A stretch of 64,000 nucleotides of DNA from Penium margaritaceum (Eukaryota > Streptophyta > Zygnematophyceae > Desmidiales > Peniaceae). Position 1 is the first letter of the stretch, and each line of letters opens with the position of its first letter. The stretch lies in contig SZWC01001161.1 in the NCBI GenBank assembly GCA_023375785.1, positions 4,142 to 68,141 on the forward strand. The letters are read 5' to 3'. The notes below the pieces were generated by a model that saw only the letters and a list, made by a program, of their open reading frames with translations, did no database searches and was not told the DNA's origin. The position numbers and the translations under genes are program-made. Below, piece after piece: positions 35,991 through 50,449 of the stretch.

Positions 35991-36507
35991 TTTGACACCA
36001 TGTCGGTTTTTGTTTATTTGTTGCGCGTAGGTGCCTTCACTGGAATACTCCCTCCCACCCCCCCTTGAGGGATGTTCCGTGGACGACCTGGAGGACAGAT
36101 TTGCGACCGCATTATGACACCCCCCTACCCCCCCACGGCTTGGGCTCGAAGGTAGAGTAGAGGTATCACAACGCGGCCGCCACCCCCCCCCAGGTCGCGA
36201 GCCTAGTCTATATTGCACGTACGAGGATTCAAACCCAGGACCTACCGCTCCAGAATCTAACTCTATAAGCACTAAGCCAACTCACATGGTGTTTATATGA
36301 TGTCCAAATGATGTTATAGGAGTTCCTATGGGTAGAGGACATAAACAAAAGGGGTGTACGATTAGAGGGTTGTTCTTAAAATCATGAATAATAACAAAGT
36401 CAGTTTAATCATAAACAATTGACGCGGACGGAATTGCATATTTTGCAACTTTGAGATTGAATAACTTGTCAACCGTTCCTCCGACTGATCAGCCATAACA
36501 AGGAAAG
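35991..36507 (-). repeat. Amplified foreign insert, copy 2
   Basis: It has the same content as copy 1, on the minus strand. Box B is complementary to 36235-36245 (GGTTTGAATCC, one base from consensus) and box A to 36269-36279 (TGGCTTAGTGC). The G-rich runs appear as C runs, and the AT-rich part is at the right end. Both edges fall at the same satellite bases as in the other copies, so it arose by amplification with the satellite. It is separated from copy 3 by 8876 bp, start to start. Confidence 0.85.
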
Positions 36508-39500
36508 TTGACTACACACAGTGAAATTCTTTTTATAATGTCCAGTGACACAGGCATACTTTTGTTGGTCATTGTGCATGGTAGCCACACCGTGCCACAA
36601 CTTATCGAAGGTCTGTACTTGCTAGTCGATACCAAGTATTCCCAACCCATTGTTTCTCCCTCTGCCCATTTTTTACTTCTATTATGAGTTGTGAACGCTG
36701 ACCACACACACTAAACTTCTTTGGTCATGAGCAGGGATGTATGCCTACTTGGATAGGTCATTGTGCACGGTAGCCACACCATGGTAATACATACGAAAGA
36801 TCTTTGTACTTGCTAGAAGATACATAGTGTTTGGAAGCAATTTCCCCCCCCCCCTCCGACCATTTTGGACTCGTGTTATGAGTTGTGAACGTTGACCACC
36901 CATATTGAAATTCTTTGGTCATGGTCACTGACATATGCCTAGTTTGTTTTATCACAGTACTTGGTTACCACGCCATGTCACTACGCATTGAAGGTCTTTG
37001 TGCTTTCTAGTTGATAGCTAGTCTTCCCACACAATTGTTACTCTCTCTGACTATCTGTGACTCGTGTTGTGAGTTGGCAATGCTGACCACGCATAGTGGA
37101 CTTCTTCGGTCATAGCCTGTGACGTATGCATCCTTTGGTTGGTCACTGTGCACGCAAGCCACACCGTGCCACTGCTTGTTGAAGGACTTTGTACTTGCTA
37201 GTTGATAACTCGTGTTCCCAACCGATTGTTTCCCCCTCTGACCATTCGTGACCCGCGTTATGAGTTTTCAACGTTGACCACACACTGTGAAATTCTTTTG
37301 GTCGTGGTTAGTGACATGCGCATACTTTGCTTTGTCACTGTACAGGGTTACCACGCCGTGTCACTACGTATTGAAGGTCTTTGCGCTTTCTAGTTGATAG
37401 CTAGTCATCCAAAAACATGGTTACCCTCTCTCACTATCTGTGGCTTGTGTTGTGAGTTGTCAACATTGACCACATGAAGTGAAACTCTTTGGTCATGGTC
37501 AGTGACATACGCATACGTTGGTTGGTCACTGTGCATTGTAGCCACACAGTGCCACTACATATTAAAGGTATTTGTACTTTCTAGTCAAACACTAGTATTC
37601 AGAAACCATTATTTTCCACTCTGACCATTTGTGACTCGTGTTATGAGTTGTCAAAGTTTACCACACATGGTGACTTTCTTTGGTCATGGTCAGTGACATG
37701 TGCCTACTTTGGTTGGTCATCGTGCATGGTATCCACACCGTGCCACAACTCATTGAAGGTCCTTGTGCTTTTAAGTTGATACCTGGTGTTCCCAAACCAT
37801 TGTGTCTCCCTCTGACCGTTTGTGACTCGTATTATGAAGTGTCAATGTTGACCACACACAGCGGATTTCTTTGGTCAAAGGCAGAACATATGCCTACTTT
37901 GGTCGGTCATTGTGCATGGTAGCCACACCGTGATACTACTGATTGAAGGTCGTTTTTCTTGCTAGTTGAGAACTGATATTCCCATACCATTGTTTCCCCC
38001 TCTGACCGTTTGTGACTCGTGTTATGGTTGGTGAACGTTGACCACCCATATTGAAATTATTTGGTCATGGTCAGTGACATATGCCTAGTTTGGTTGTTTA
38101 GTGTGCATAGTAGCCACACCGTGCCACTACGTATTGAAGTGCTTTGTCTCTTCTAGTGAACACATAGGGTTCCCAAACCATTGTCTCTCCCTCTGACCAT
38201 TTGTGACTCGTGTTATAAGTTGTCAATGTTGACCACACATAGTGGACTTCTTCGGTCATAGTCAGTGACGTATCCATCCTTTGGTTGGTCACTGTGCACG
38301 CTAGCCACGCCGTACCACTGCTTGTTGAAGGTCTTTGTACTTGCTAGTTGATAAGTAGTGTTCTTAACCCATTGCTTTCCCCTCTGACCATTCGTGACTC
38401 GTGTTATGAGTTTTCAACGTTGACCACAAACTGTGAAATTCGTTTGTCATGGTTAGTGACGTATGCCTACTTTGGTTTGTCACTGTACATGGTTATCACG
38501 CCGTGTTACTATGTATTGAAGGTCTTTGTGCTTTCTAGTTGATAGCTAGTCTTCCCAAACCATTGTTACCCCCTCCGACTATCTGTGACTCGTGTTGTGA
38601 GTTGTCAACCTTGACCACATGAAGTGAAATTCTTTGGTCATGGTCAGTGACATATGCATACGTTGGTTGGTCACTGTGCATTGTAGCCACACTGTGCCAC
38701 TACATATTGAAGATATTTGTACTTGGTAGTCGATAACTAGTATTCAGAAACCATTATCTTCCACTCTGACCATTTGTGACTCGTGTTATGAGTTGTCAAA
38801 GTTCACCACACATGGTGACTTTCCTTGGTCATGGTCAGTGACATTTGCCTACTTTGGTTGGTCATCGTGCATGGTATCCACACCGTGCCACAACTCATTG
38901 AAGGTCCTTGTGCTTTTTAGTTGATACCTGGTGTTCCCAAACCATTGTTTTCCCCTCTGACCATTTGTGACTCGTATTATGAAATGTCAATGTTGACCAC
39001 ACACAGCGGATTTCTTTGGTCAAAGTCAGTACATATGCCTACTTTGGTCGGTCATTGTGCATGGTAGCCACACTGTGCTACTCCTGATTGAAGTTCGTTT
39101 TACTTGCTAGTTGAGAACTGATATTCCCATACCATTGTTTCCCCCTCAAACTTTTTGTGACTCGTGTTATGGTTGGTGAACGTTGACCACCCATATTGAA
39201 ATTAGTTCGTTAGGGTCAGTGACATTTGCCTTGTTTGGTTGTTTGGTGTGCATATTAGCCACGCCGTGCCACTGCATATTGAAGTTCTTTGTTCTTTCCA
39301 GTTGATAGATAGGGTTCCCAAACCATTGTCTCTCCCTCTGACCATCTGTGACTCGTGTTATGAGTTGTCAATGTTGACCACACATAGTGGACTTCTTCTG
39401 TCATAGTCAGTGACGTATGCATCCTTTGGTTGGTCACTGTGCACGCTAGCCACACCGTGCCACTGCTTGTTAAACGTCTGTGTACTTGGTAGTGAATAAG

Positions 39501-42500
39501 TAGTGTTCCCAACCCATTGTTTTCCCCTCTGACCATTTGTGACTCATGTTATGAGTTTTCAACGTTGACCACACACAGTGAAATTCGTTTGGTCATGGTT
39601 AGTGACATATGCATACTTTGGTTTGTCACTGTACATGGTTACCACGCCGTGTCACTATGTATTGAAGGTCTTTGTGCTTTCTAGCTGATAGCTAGTCTTC
39701 CCAAACCATTGTTACCCCCTCTGACTTTCTGTGAATTGTGTTGTGAGTTGTCAACATTGACCACATGAAGTGAAATTCTTTGGTCATGGTTAGTGCCATA
39801 TGCGTAATTTGGTTGGTCACTGTGCATTGTAGCCACATCGTGCCACTACATATTGAAGGTATTTGTACTTGCTAGGTGAAAACTAGTATTCATAAACCAT
39901 TATCTTCCACTGTGATCATTTGTGACTTGTGTTATGTGTTGTCAAAGTTTACCACACATGGTGAATTTCTTTGGTCATGGTCAGTGACATGTGCCTACTT
40001 TGGTTGGTCATCGTGCATGGTATCCACACCGTGCCACAACTCATTGAAGGTCCCTGTGCTTTTTAGTTGATACCTGGTGTTCCCAAACCATTGTTTTCCC
40101 CTCTGACCATTTGTGACTCGTATTATGAAGTGTCAATGTTGACCACACACAGCGGATTTCTTTGGTCAAAGGCAGTACATATGCCTACTTTGGTCGGTCA
40201 TTGTGCATGGTAGCCACATTGTGCTACTACTGATTGAATTTTGTTTTACTTGCTAGTTGATAACTGATATTCCCATACCATTGTTTCCCCCTCTGACCGT
40301 TTGTGACTCGTGTTATGGTTGGTGAACGTTGACAACCCATATTGAAATTATTTGGTCATGATCAGTGACATATGCCTAGTTTGGTTGTTTGGTGTGCATA
40401 GTAGCCACACCGTGCCACTACGTATTGAATTTCTTTGTCCTTTCCAGTCGATACATAGGGTTCCCAAACCATTGTCTCTCCCTCTGACCATTTGTGACTC
40501 GTGTTATGAGTTGTCAATGTTGACCACACATAGTGGACTTCTTCGGTCATAGTCAGTGACGTATGCATCCTTTGGTTGGTCACTTTGCACGCTAGCCACA
40601 CCGTGCCACTGCTTGGTGAACGTCTTTGTACTTGCTAGTTGATAACTAGTGTTCCGAACCCATTGTTTTCCCCTCTGACCTTTTGTGACTCGTGTTATGA
40701 GTTTTCAACGTTGACCACACACTGTGAAATTCATTTGGTCATGGTTAGTGACATATGCCTACTTTGGTTTGTCACAGTACATGGTTACCACGCCGTGTCA
40801 CTATGTATTGAAGGTCTTTGTGCTTTCTAGTTGATAGCTAGTCTGCCCAAACCATTGTTACCCCCTCTGACTATCTGTGAATCGTGTTGTGAGTTGTCAA
40901 CATTGACCACATGAAGTGAAATTCTTTGGTCATGGTCAGTGACATATGCATACGTTGGTTGTTCACTATGCATTGTAGCCACACAGTGCCACTACATATT
41001 AAAGGTATTTGTACTTGCTAGTCGATAACTAGTATTCAGAAACCATTATCTTCCACTCTGACCATTTGTGACTCGTGTTATGAGTTGTCAAAGTTTACCA
41101 CACATGGTGACTTTCTTTGGTCATGGTTAGTGACATGTGCCTACTTTGGTTGGTCATCGTGCATGGTATCCACACCGTGCCACATTTCATTGAAGGTCCT
41201 TGTGCTTTTAAGTTGATACCTGGTGTTCCCAACCCATTGTTTCTCCCTCTGACCATTAGTGACTCGTATTATGAAGTGTCAATGTTGACCACACACAGCG
41301 GATTTCTTTGCTCAAAGGCAGAATATATGCCTACTTTGGTCGGTTATTGTACATGGTAGCCACACCGTGCTACTACTGATTGAAGGTCGTTTTTCTTGCT
41401 AGTTGAGAACTGATATGTCCATACCATTTTTCCCCCTCTGACCGTTTGTGACTCGTGTTATGGTTGGTGAACAATGACCACCCATATTGAAATTATTTGG
41501 TCATGGTCAGTGACATATGCCTCGTTTGGTTGTTTGATGTGCATAGTAGCCACACCGTGCCACTACGTATTGAAGTTCTTTGTCTCTTCTAGTGAATACA
41601 TAGGGTTCCCAAACCATTGTCTCTCCCTCTGACCATTTGTGACTCGTGTTATGAGTTGTCAATGTTGACCACACATAGTGGACTTCTTCGGTCATAGTCA
41701 GTGACGTATGCATCCTTTGGTTGGTCACTGTGCACGCTAGCCACACCGTGCCACTGCTTGTTGAACGTCTTTGTACTTACTAGTTGATAACTAGTGTTCC
41801 CAACCCATTGTTTTCCCCTCTGACCATTTGTGACTCCTGTTATGACTTTTGAACGTTGACCACACACTGCGAAATTTGTTTGGTCATGGTTAGTGACGTA
41901 TGCCTACTTTGGTTTGTCACTGTACATGGTTACCACGCCGTGTCACTATGTATTGAAGGTCTTTGTGCTTTCTAGTTGATAGCTAGTCTGCGCAAACCAT
42001 TATTACCCCCTCTGACTATCTGTGACTCGTGTTGTGAGTTGTCAACATTGACCACATGAAGTGAAATTCTTTGGTCATGGTCAGTGACATATGCATACGT
42101 TGGTTGGTCACTATGCATTGTAGCCACACTGTGCCACTACATATTGAAGGTATTTGTACTTGGTAGTCGATAACTAGTATTCAGAAACCATTATATTCCA
42201 CTCTGACCATTTGTGACTCGTGTTATGAGTTGTCAAAGTTTACCACACATGGTGACTTTCTTTGGTCATGGTCAGTGACATTTGCCTACTTTGGATGGTC
42301 ATCGTGCATGGTATCCACACCGTGCCACAACTCATTGAAGGTCCGTGTGCTTTTTAGTTGATACCCGGTGTTCCCAAACCATTGTTTTCCCCTCTGACCA
42401 TTTGTGACTCGTATTATGAAATGTCAATGTTGACCACACACAACGGATTTCTTTGGTCAAAGGCAGTACATATGCCTACTTTGGACGGTCATTGTGCATG

Positions 42501-44866
42501 GTAGCCACACTGTGCTACTTCTGATTGAAGTTTGTTTTACTTGCTAGTTGAGAACTGATATTCCCATACCATTGTTTCCCCCTCTGAGTGTTTGTGACTC
42601 GTGTTATGGTTGGTGAACATTGACCACCCATATTGAAATTATTTGGTCATGGTCAGTGACAAATGCCTAGTTTGGTTGTTTGGTGTGCATATCAGCCACA
42701 CCGTGCCACTGCGTATTGAAGTTCTTTGTTCTTTCTAGTTGATAGATAGGGTTCCCAAACCATTGTCTCTCCCTCTGACCATTTGTGACTCGTGTTATGA
42801 GTTGTCAATGTTGACCACACATAGTGGACTTCTTCGGTCATCGTCAGTGACGTATGCATCCTTTGGTTGGTCACTGTCCACGCTAGCCACACCGTGCCAC
42901 TGCTTGTTGAATGCCTTTGTACTTGCTAGTTGATAACTAGTGTTCCCAACCCATTGTTTTCCCCTCTGACCATTTGTGACTCGTGTTATGAGTTTTCAAC
43001 GTTGACCACACACTGTGAAATTCCTTTGGTCATGGTTAGTGACATATGCATACTTTGGTTGGTCACTGTGCATTGTGGCCACGCTGTGCCACCACATATT
43101 AAAGGTATTTGTACTTACTAATCCATAACTAGTATTCAGAAACCATTATTTTCCACTCTGACCAGTTGTGACTCGTGTTTTGAGTTGTCAAAGTTTACCA
43201 CACATTGTGACTTTCTTTGGTCATGGACAGTGACATGTGTCTACTTTGGTTGGTCATCGTGCATGGTATCCACACCGTGCCACAACTCATTGAAGGTCCT
43301 TGTGCTTTTTAGTTGATACCTGGTGTTCCCAAACCATTGTTTCTTCCTCTCACCATTTGTGACTCGTATTATGAAGTGTCAATGTTGACCACACACAGCG
43401 GATTTCTGTGGTCAAAGGCAGAACATATGCCTACTTTGGTCGGTCATTGTGCATGGTAGCCACACCGTGCTACTACTGATTGAAGGTCGTTTTACTTGCT
43501 AGTTGAGAACGGATATTCCCATACCATTGTTTCCCCCTCTGACCGTTTGTGACTCGTGTTATGGTTGGTGAACGTTGACCACCCATATTGAAATTATTCG
43601 GTCATGGTCAGTGACATATGCCTAGTTTGGTTGTTTGGTGTGCATATTAGCCACACCGTGCCACTGCGTATTGAAGTTCTTTGTTCTTTCTAGTCGATAC
43701 ATAGGGTTCCCAAACCATTGTCTCACCCTCTGGCCATTTGTAACTCGTGTTATGAGTTGTCAATGTTGACCACACATAGTGGACTTCTTCGGTCATATTC
43801 AATGAGGTATGCATCCTTTGGTTGGTCACTGTGCACGCTAGCCACACCGTACCACTGCTTTTTGAAGTTCTTTGTACTTGCTAGTTCATAAGTAGTGTTC
43901 CCAACCCATTATTTTCCCCTTTGACCATTTGTGACTCGTGTTCTGAGTTTTCATCGTTGACCACACACTGTGAAATTCGTTTGGTCATGGTTAGTGACAT
44001 ATGGCCACTTTGGTTTGTCACTGTACATGGTTACCACACCGTGTCACTATGTATTGAAGGTCTTTGTGCTTTCTAGTTGATAGCTAGTCTTCCTAGACCA
44101 TTGTTACCCCCTTGGACTATCTGTGACTCGTGTTGTGAGTTGTCAACATTGACCACATGAAGTGAAATTCTTTGGTCATGGTCAGTGACATATGCATACT
44201 TTAGTTGGTCACTGTGCATTGTAGCCACACTGCGCAGCTACATGTTAAAGGTATTTGTACTTGCTCGTCGATAACTAGTATTCAGAAACCATTATATTCC
44301 ACTCTGACCATTTGTGACTCGTGTGATGAGTTGTCAATGTTTACCACACATGGTGACTTTCTTTGGTCATGGTCAGTGACATGTGCCTACTTAGGTTGGT
44401 CATCGTGCATGGTATCCACATCGTGCCACAACTCATTGAAGGTCCTTGTGCTTTTTAGTTTATACCTGGTGTTCCCAAACCATTGTTTCTCCCTCTGACC
44501 ATTTGTGACTCGTATTATGAAGTGTCAATGTTGACCACACACATCGGATTTCTTTGGTCAAAGGCAGTACAAATGCCTACCCTGGTCGGTCATTGTGCAT
44601 GGTAGCCACACCGTGCTACTACTGACTGAAGTTCATTCTACTTGCTAGTTGGTATCTAGTATTCCTAAACTATTGTTTCCCCCCTCTAACACTTCGTGAC
44701 TCATATTATGGGTTGTCAACGTTGAGCACACATAGAGAAATTATTTGGTCATGGTGCATGGTACATGCCTAATCTGGTTGGTCATAGTGCATGGTAGCCA
44801 CACTGTGCCACTTCTTGTTGAAGGTCTTTGCACTCGCTATTCAATAAATAGCAAAAGATTCTCCCT
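36508..44866 (-). repeat. Inverted satellite array, block B
   Basis: It begins with the divergent monomers typical of the insert border (TTTTTTACTT, GAAGATACATAGTGTTTGG), then returns to regular M1-M6 units. M1/M2 border landmarks lie near 37202, 38348, 39494, 40639, 41785 and 42930, steps of about 1145-1146 bp. A five-monomer unit follows near 43.0 kb. The block closes with the second set of insert-border monomers. No gene is present. Confidence 0.93.
42930..43121 (-). repeat. M6/M1 fusion monomer (five-monomer unit), site 4
   Basis: M1 sequence passes into M6 at GACATATGCATACTTTGG, and the diagnostic GCATTGTGGCCACGC follows. It is the same fusion point and mark as at the other sites. Confidence 0.85.
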
Positions 44867-45397
44867 TTGACACCAGGTCGGTTTTTGTTTATTTGTTGTG
44901 CGTAGGTGCCTTCACTGGAATACTCCCTCCCACCCCCCCTAGAGGGATGTTCCGTGGACGACCTGGAGGACAGATTTGCGACCGCATTATGGCACCCCCC
45001 CTACCCCCCTCCCCCCCACGGCTTGGGCTCGAAGGTAGAGTAGAGGTATCACAACACGGCCGCCCCCCCCCCCCCTCCCCCAGGTCGAGAGCCTTTTCTA
45101 TATTGCGCGTACGAGGACTCAAACCAAGGACCTACCGCTCCAGAATCTAACTCTATAAGCACTAAGCCAACTCACATCGTGTTTATATGATATCCAAATG
45201 ATGTTATAGGAGTTCCTATGGGTAGAGAACATAAACTAAGTGGGTGTAAGATTAGAGGGTAGTTTTTAAAATCATGAATAATAACAAAGTCAGTTTAATC
45301 ATAAACAATTGACGTGGACGGAATTGCAAATTTTGCAACTTTGAGATTGAATAACTTGTCAACCGTTCCTCCGACTGACCAGCCATAACAAGGAAAG
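44867..45397 (-). repeat. Amplified foreign insert, copy 3
   Basis: It is a minus-strand copy of the insert with the longest length among those measured, owing to longer C runs on the plus strand around 44990-45080. Box A is complementary to 45159-45169. Box B, complementary to 45115-45125, has an extra change (GGTTTGAGTCC), and TTGG replaces CTGG next to it. The edges match the other copies. The start-to-start distance to copy 4 is 7137 bp. Confidence 0.85.
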
Positions 45398-47237
45398 TTG
45401 ACTACACACAGTGAAATTCTTTTTATAATGTCCAGTGACACAGGCATACTTTTGTTGGTCATTGTGCATGGTAGCCACACCGTGCCACCACTTATCGAAG
45501 GTCTTTGTACTTGCTAGTCGATACCAAGTATTCCCAAACCATTGTTTCTCCCTCTGCCCATTTTTTACTTGTATTATGAGTTGTGAACGCTGACCACACA
45601 CACTAAACTTCTTTGGTCATGAGCAGTGCTGTATGCCTACTTGGATAGGTCATTGTGCATGGTAGCCACACCGTGGTAATACATACGAAAGATCTTTGTA
45701 CTTGGTAGAAGATACATAGTGTTTGGAAACCATTTTCCCCCCCTCCGACCATTTTGGACTCGTGTTATGGGTTGTGAACGTTGACCACCCATATTGAAAT
45801 TCTTTGGTCATGGTCACTGACATATGCCTAGTTTGTTTTATCACAATATGTGGCTACCACGCCAGGTCACTACGCATTGAAGGTCTTTGTGATTTCTAGT
45901 TGATAGCTAGTCTTCCCACACAATTGTTACCCACATCTGACTATCTGTGACTCGTGTTGTGAGTTGTCAATGCTGACCACGCATAGTGGACTTCTTCGGT
46001 CATAGTCTGTGACGTATGCATCCTTTGGTTGGTCACTGTGCACGCTAGCCACACCGTGCCACTGCTTGTTGAAAGACTTTGTACTTGCTAGTTGATAACT
46101 AGTGTTCCCAACCGATTGTTTCCCCCTCTGACCATTTGTGACCCGTGTTATGAGTTTTCAACGTTGACCACACACTGTGAAATTCTTTTGGTCGTGGTTA
46201 GTGACATGCGCATACTTTGCTTTGTCACTGCACAGGGTTACCACGCCGTGTCACTACGTATTGAAGGTCTTTGTGCTTTCTAGTTGATAGCTAGTCGTCC
46301 AAAACCATTGTTACCCTCTCTGACTATCTGTGACTTGTGTTGTGAGTTGTCAACATTGACCACATGAAGTGAAATTATTTAGTCATGGTCAGTGACATAT
46401 GCATACGTCGGTTGGTCACTGTGCATTGTAGCCACACAGTGCCACTACATATTAAAGGTATTTGTACTTGTTAGTCAAACACTAGTATTCAGAAACCATT
46501 ATTTTCCACTCTGACCATTTGTGACTCGTGTTATGAGTTGTCAAAGGTTACCACACATGGTGACTTTCTTTGGTCATGGTCAGTGACATGTGCCTACTTT
46601 GGTTGGTCATCGTGCATGGTATCCACACCATGCCACAACTCATTGAAGGTCCTTGCGCTTTTTAGTTGATACCTGGTGTTCCCAAACCATTGTGTCTCCC
46701 TCTGACCATTTGTGACTCGTATTATGAAGTGTCAATGTTGACCAAACACAGCGGATTTCTTTGGTCAAAGGCAGAACATATGCCTACTTTGGTCGGTCAT
46801 TGTGCATGGTAGCCACACCGTGCTACTACTGATTGAAGGTCGTTTTTCTTGCTAGTTGAGAACTGATATTCCCATACCATTGTTTCCCCCTCTGACCGTT
46901 TGTGACTCGTGTTATGGTTGGTGAACGTTGACCACCCATATTGAAATTATTTGGTCATGGTCAGTGACATATGCCTAGTTTGGTTGTTTGGTGTGCAAAG
47001 TAGCCACACCGTGCCACTACGTATTGAAGTTCTTTGTCTCTTCTAGTGAATACATAGGGTTCCCAAACCATTGTCTCTCCCTCTGGCCATTTGTGACTCG
47101 TGTTATGAGTTGTCAATGTTGACCACACATAGTGGACTTCTTCGGTCATAGTCAGTGACGTATGCATCCTTTGGTTGGTCACAATGCACGCTAGCCATAC
47201 CATGCCACTACTTGTTGAGCGTCTTTGTACTTGCTAG

Positions 47238-47429
47238 TTGATAACTAGTGTTCCCAACCCATTGTTTTCCCCTCTGACCATTCGTGACTCGTGTTATGAG
47301 TTTTCAACGTTGACCACACACTGTGAAATTCGTTTGGTCATGGTTAGTGACATATGCATACTTTGGTTGGTCACTGTGCATTGTGGCCACACTGTGCCAC
47401 GACATATTAAAGGTATTTGTACTTGCTAG
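47238..47429 (-). repeat. M6/M1 fusion monomer (five-monomer unit), site 5
   Basis: It carries GACATATGCATACTTTGG followed by the diagnostic GCATTGTGGCCACAC on the plus strand. The step to the next unit is 949 bp. Confidence 0.85.
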
Positions 47430-48603
47430 TCGATAACTAGTATTCAGAAACCAATATTTTCCACTCTGACCATTTGTGACTCGTGTTTTCAGTTGTCAAA
47501 GTTTACCACACATGGTGACTTTCTTTGGTCATGGTCAGTGACATGTGCCTACTTTGGTTGGTCATCGTGCATGGTATCCACACCGTGCCACAACTCATTG
47601 AAGGTCCTTGTGCTGTTTAGTTGATACCTGGTGTTCCTAAACCATTGTTTCTCCCTCTGACCATTTGTGACTCGTATTATGAAGTGTCAATGTTGACCAC
47701 ACAGCGGATTTCTGTGGTCAAAGGCAGAACATATGCCTACTTTGGTCGGTCATTGTGCATGGTAGCCACACCGTGCTACTACTGATTGAAGGTCTTTTTA
47801 CTTGCTAGTTGAGAACTGATATTCTCATACCATTGTTTCCCCCTCTGACCATTTGTGACTCGTGTTATGGTTTGTGAACGTTGACCACCCATATTGAAAT
47901 TATTCGGTCATGGTCAGTGACATATGCCTAGTTTGGTTGTTTGGTGTGAATAGTAGCCACACCGTGCCACTACGTATTGAAGTTCTTTGTCCTTTCTAGT
48001 CGATACACTGGGTTCCCAAACCATTGTCTCTCCCTCTGACCATTTGTGACTTGTGTTGTGAGCTGTCAATGCTGACAACACATAGTGGACTTCTTCGGTC
48101 ATAGTCTGTGACGTATGCATCCTTTGGTTGGTCACTACGCTAGCCACACCGTGCCACTACTTGTTGAAGGACTTTGTACTTGCTAGTTGATAACTAGTGT
48201 TCCCAACCGATTTTTTCCCCCTCTAACCATTTGTGACCCGTGTTATGAGTTTTCAACGTTGACCACACATTGTGAAATTCGTTTGGTCATGGTTAGTGAC
48301 ATATGCCTACTTTGGTTTATCACTGTACATGGTTACCACGCCATGTCACTATGTATTGAAGGTCTTTGTGCTTTCTAGTTGACAGCTATTCTGCCCAAAC
48401 CATTGTTACCCCCTCTGACTATCTGTGACTTGTGTTGTGAGTTGTCAACATTGACCACATGAAGTGAAATTCTTTGGTCATGGTCAGTGACATATGCATA
48501 CTTTGGTTGGTCACTGTGCATTGTAGCCACACAGTGCCACTACATATTAAAGGTATTTGTACTTGCTAGGCGTAAACTAGTATTCAGAAACCATTATCTT
48601 CCA

Positions 48604-48604
48604 N
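48604..48604. other. Assembly join marked by one N, monomer phase broken
   Basis: Left of the N the sequence is M5 at ATTATCTTCCA; right of it, it is M4 at TGTCAATGTTGACC. The expected bases between these points, at least one monomer, are missing. The single N therefore stands for an unresolved gap or a collapsed repeat rather than for one unread base. Confidence 0.8.
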
Positions 48605-50257
48605 TGTCAATGTTGACCACACACAGCGGATTTCTTTGGTCAAAGGCAGTACATATGCCTACTTTGGTCGGTCATTGTGCATGGTAGCCACACTGTGCTA
48701 CTTCTGATTGAAGTTCGTTTTACTTGCTAGTTGAGAACTGATATTCCCATACCATTATTTCCCCCTCTGACGTTTTGTGACTCGTGTTATGGTTGGTGAA
48801 CGTTGACCACCCATATTGAAATTAGTTGGTCAGGGTCAGTGACATATGCCTAGTTTGGTTGTTTGGTGTGCATATTAGCCACACCGTGGCACTGCGTATT
48901 GAAGTTCTTTGTTCTTTCTAGTCGATACATAGGGTTCCCAAACCATTGTCTCTCCCTCTGACCATTTGTGACTCGTGTTATGACTTGTCAATGTTGACCA
49001 CACATAGTGGACTTCTTCAGTCATAGTCAGTGACGTATGCATCCTTTGGTTGGTCACTGTGCACACTAGCCACACCGTGCCACTGCTTGTTGAAGGTCTT
49101 TGTACTTGCTAGTTGATAACTAGTGTTCCCAACCCATTGTTTTCCCCTCTAACCATTTGTGACTCGTGTTATGAGTTTTCAACGTTGACCACACACTGTG
49201 AAATTAGTTTGGTCATGGTTAGTGACATATGCCTACTTTGGTTTGTCACTGTACATGGTTACCACGCCGTGTCACTATGTATTGGAGGTCTTTGTGCTTT
49301 CTAGTTGATAGCTAGTCGTCCAAAACCATTGTTACCCGCTCTCACTATCTGTGAATCGTGTTGTGAGTTGTCAACATTGACCACATGAAGTGCAATTCTT
49401 TGGTCATGGTCAGTGACATATGCATACATTGGTTGGTCACTGTGCATTGTAGCCACACAGTGCCACTACATATTAAAGGTATTTGTACTTGCTAGTCAAA
49501 CACTAGTATTCAGAAACCATTATTTTCCACTCTGACCATTTGTGACTCGTGTTATGAGTTGTCAAAGGTTACCACACATGGTGACTTTCTTGGTCATGGT
49601 CAGTGACATGTGCCTACTTTGGTTGGTCATCGTGCATGGTATCCAAACCATGCCACAACTCATTGAAGGTCCTTGTGCTTTTTAGTTGATACCTGGTGTT
49701 CCCAAACCATTGTGTCTCCCTCTGACCATTTGTGACTCGTATTATGAAGTGTCAATATTGACCACACACAGCGGATTTCTTTGGTCAAAGGCAGAACATA
49801 TGCCTACTTTGGTCGGTCATTGTGCATGGTAGCCACACCGTGCTACTACTGATTGAAGGTCGTTTTTCTTGCTAGTTGAGAACTGATATTCCCATACCAT
49901 TGTTTCCCCCTCTGACCGTTTGTGACTCGTGTTATGGTTGATGAACGTTGACCACCCATATTGAAATTATTTGGTCATGGTCAGTGACATATGCCTAGTT
50001 TGGTTGTTTGGTGTGCATAGTAGCCACACCATGCCACTACGTATTGAAGTTCTTTGTCTCTTCTAGTGAATACATAGAGTTCCAAAACCATTGTCTCTCC
50101 CTCTGACCATTTGTAACTCGTGTTATGAGTTGTCAATGCTGACCACACATAGTGGACTTCTTCGGTCATAGTCAGTGACGTATTTATCCTTTGGTTGGTC
50201 ACAATGCACGCTAGCCACACCGTACCACTGCTTGTTGAACGTCTTTGTACTTGCTAG

Positions 50258-50449
50258 TTGATAACTAGTGTCTCCAACTCATTGTTTTCCCCTCTGACCA
50301 TTCGTGACTCGTGTTATGAGTTTTCAACGTTGACCACACACTGTGAAATTTTTTTGGTCATGGTTAGTGACATATGCATACTTTGGTTGGTCACTGTGCA
50401 TTGTGGCCACACTGTGCCACCACATATTAAAGGTATTTGTACTTGCTAG
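50258..50449 (-). repeat. M6/M1 fusion monomer (five-monomer unit), site 6
   Basis: It carries GACATATGCATACTTTGG, then the diagnostic GCATTGTGGCCACAC and CACCACATATT. It lies only about 3 kb from site 5. Confidence 0.85.
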
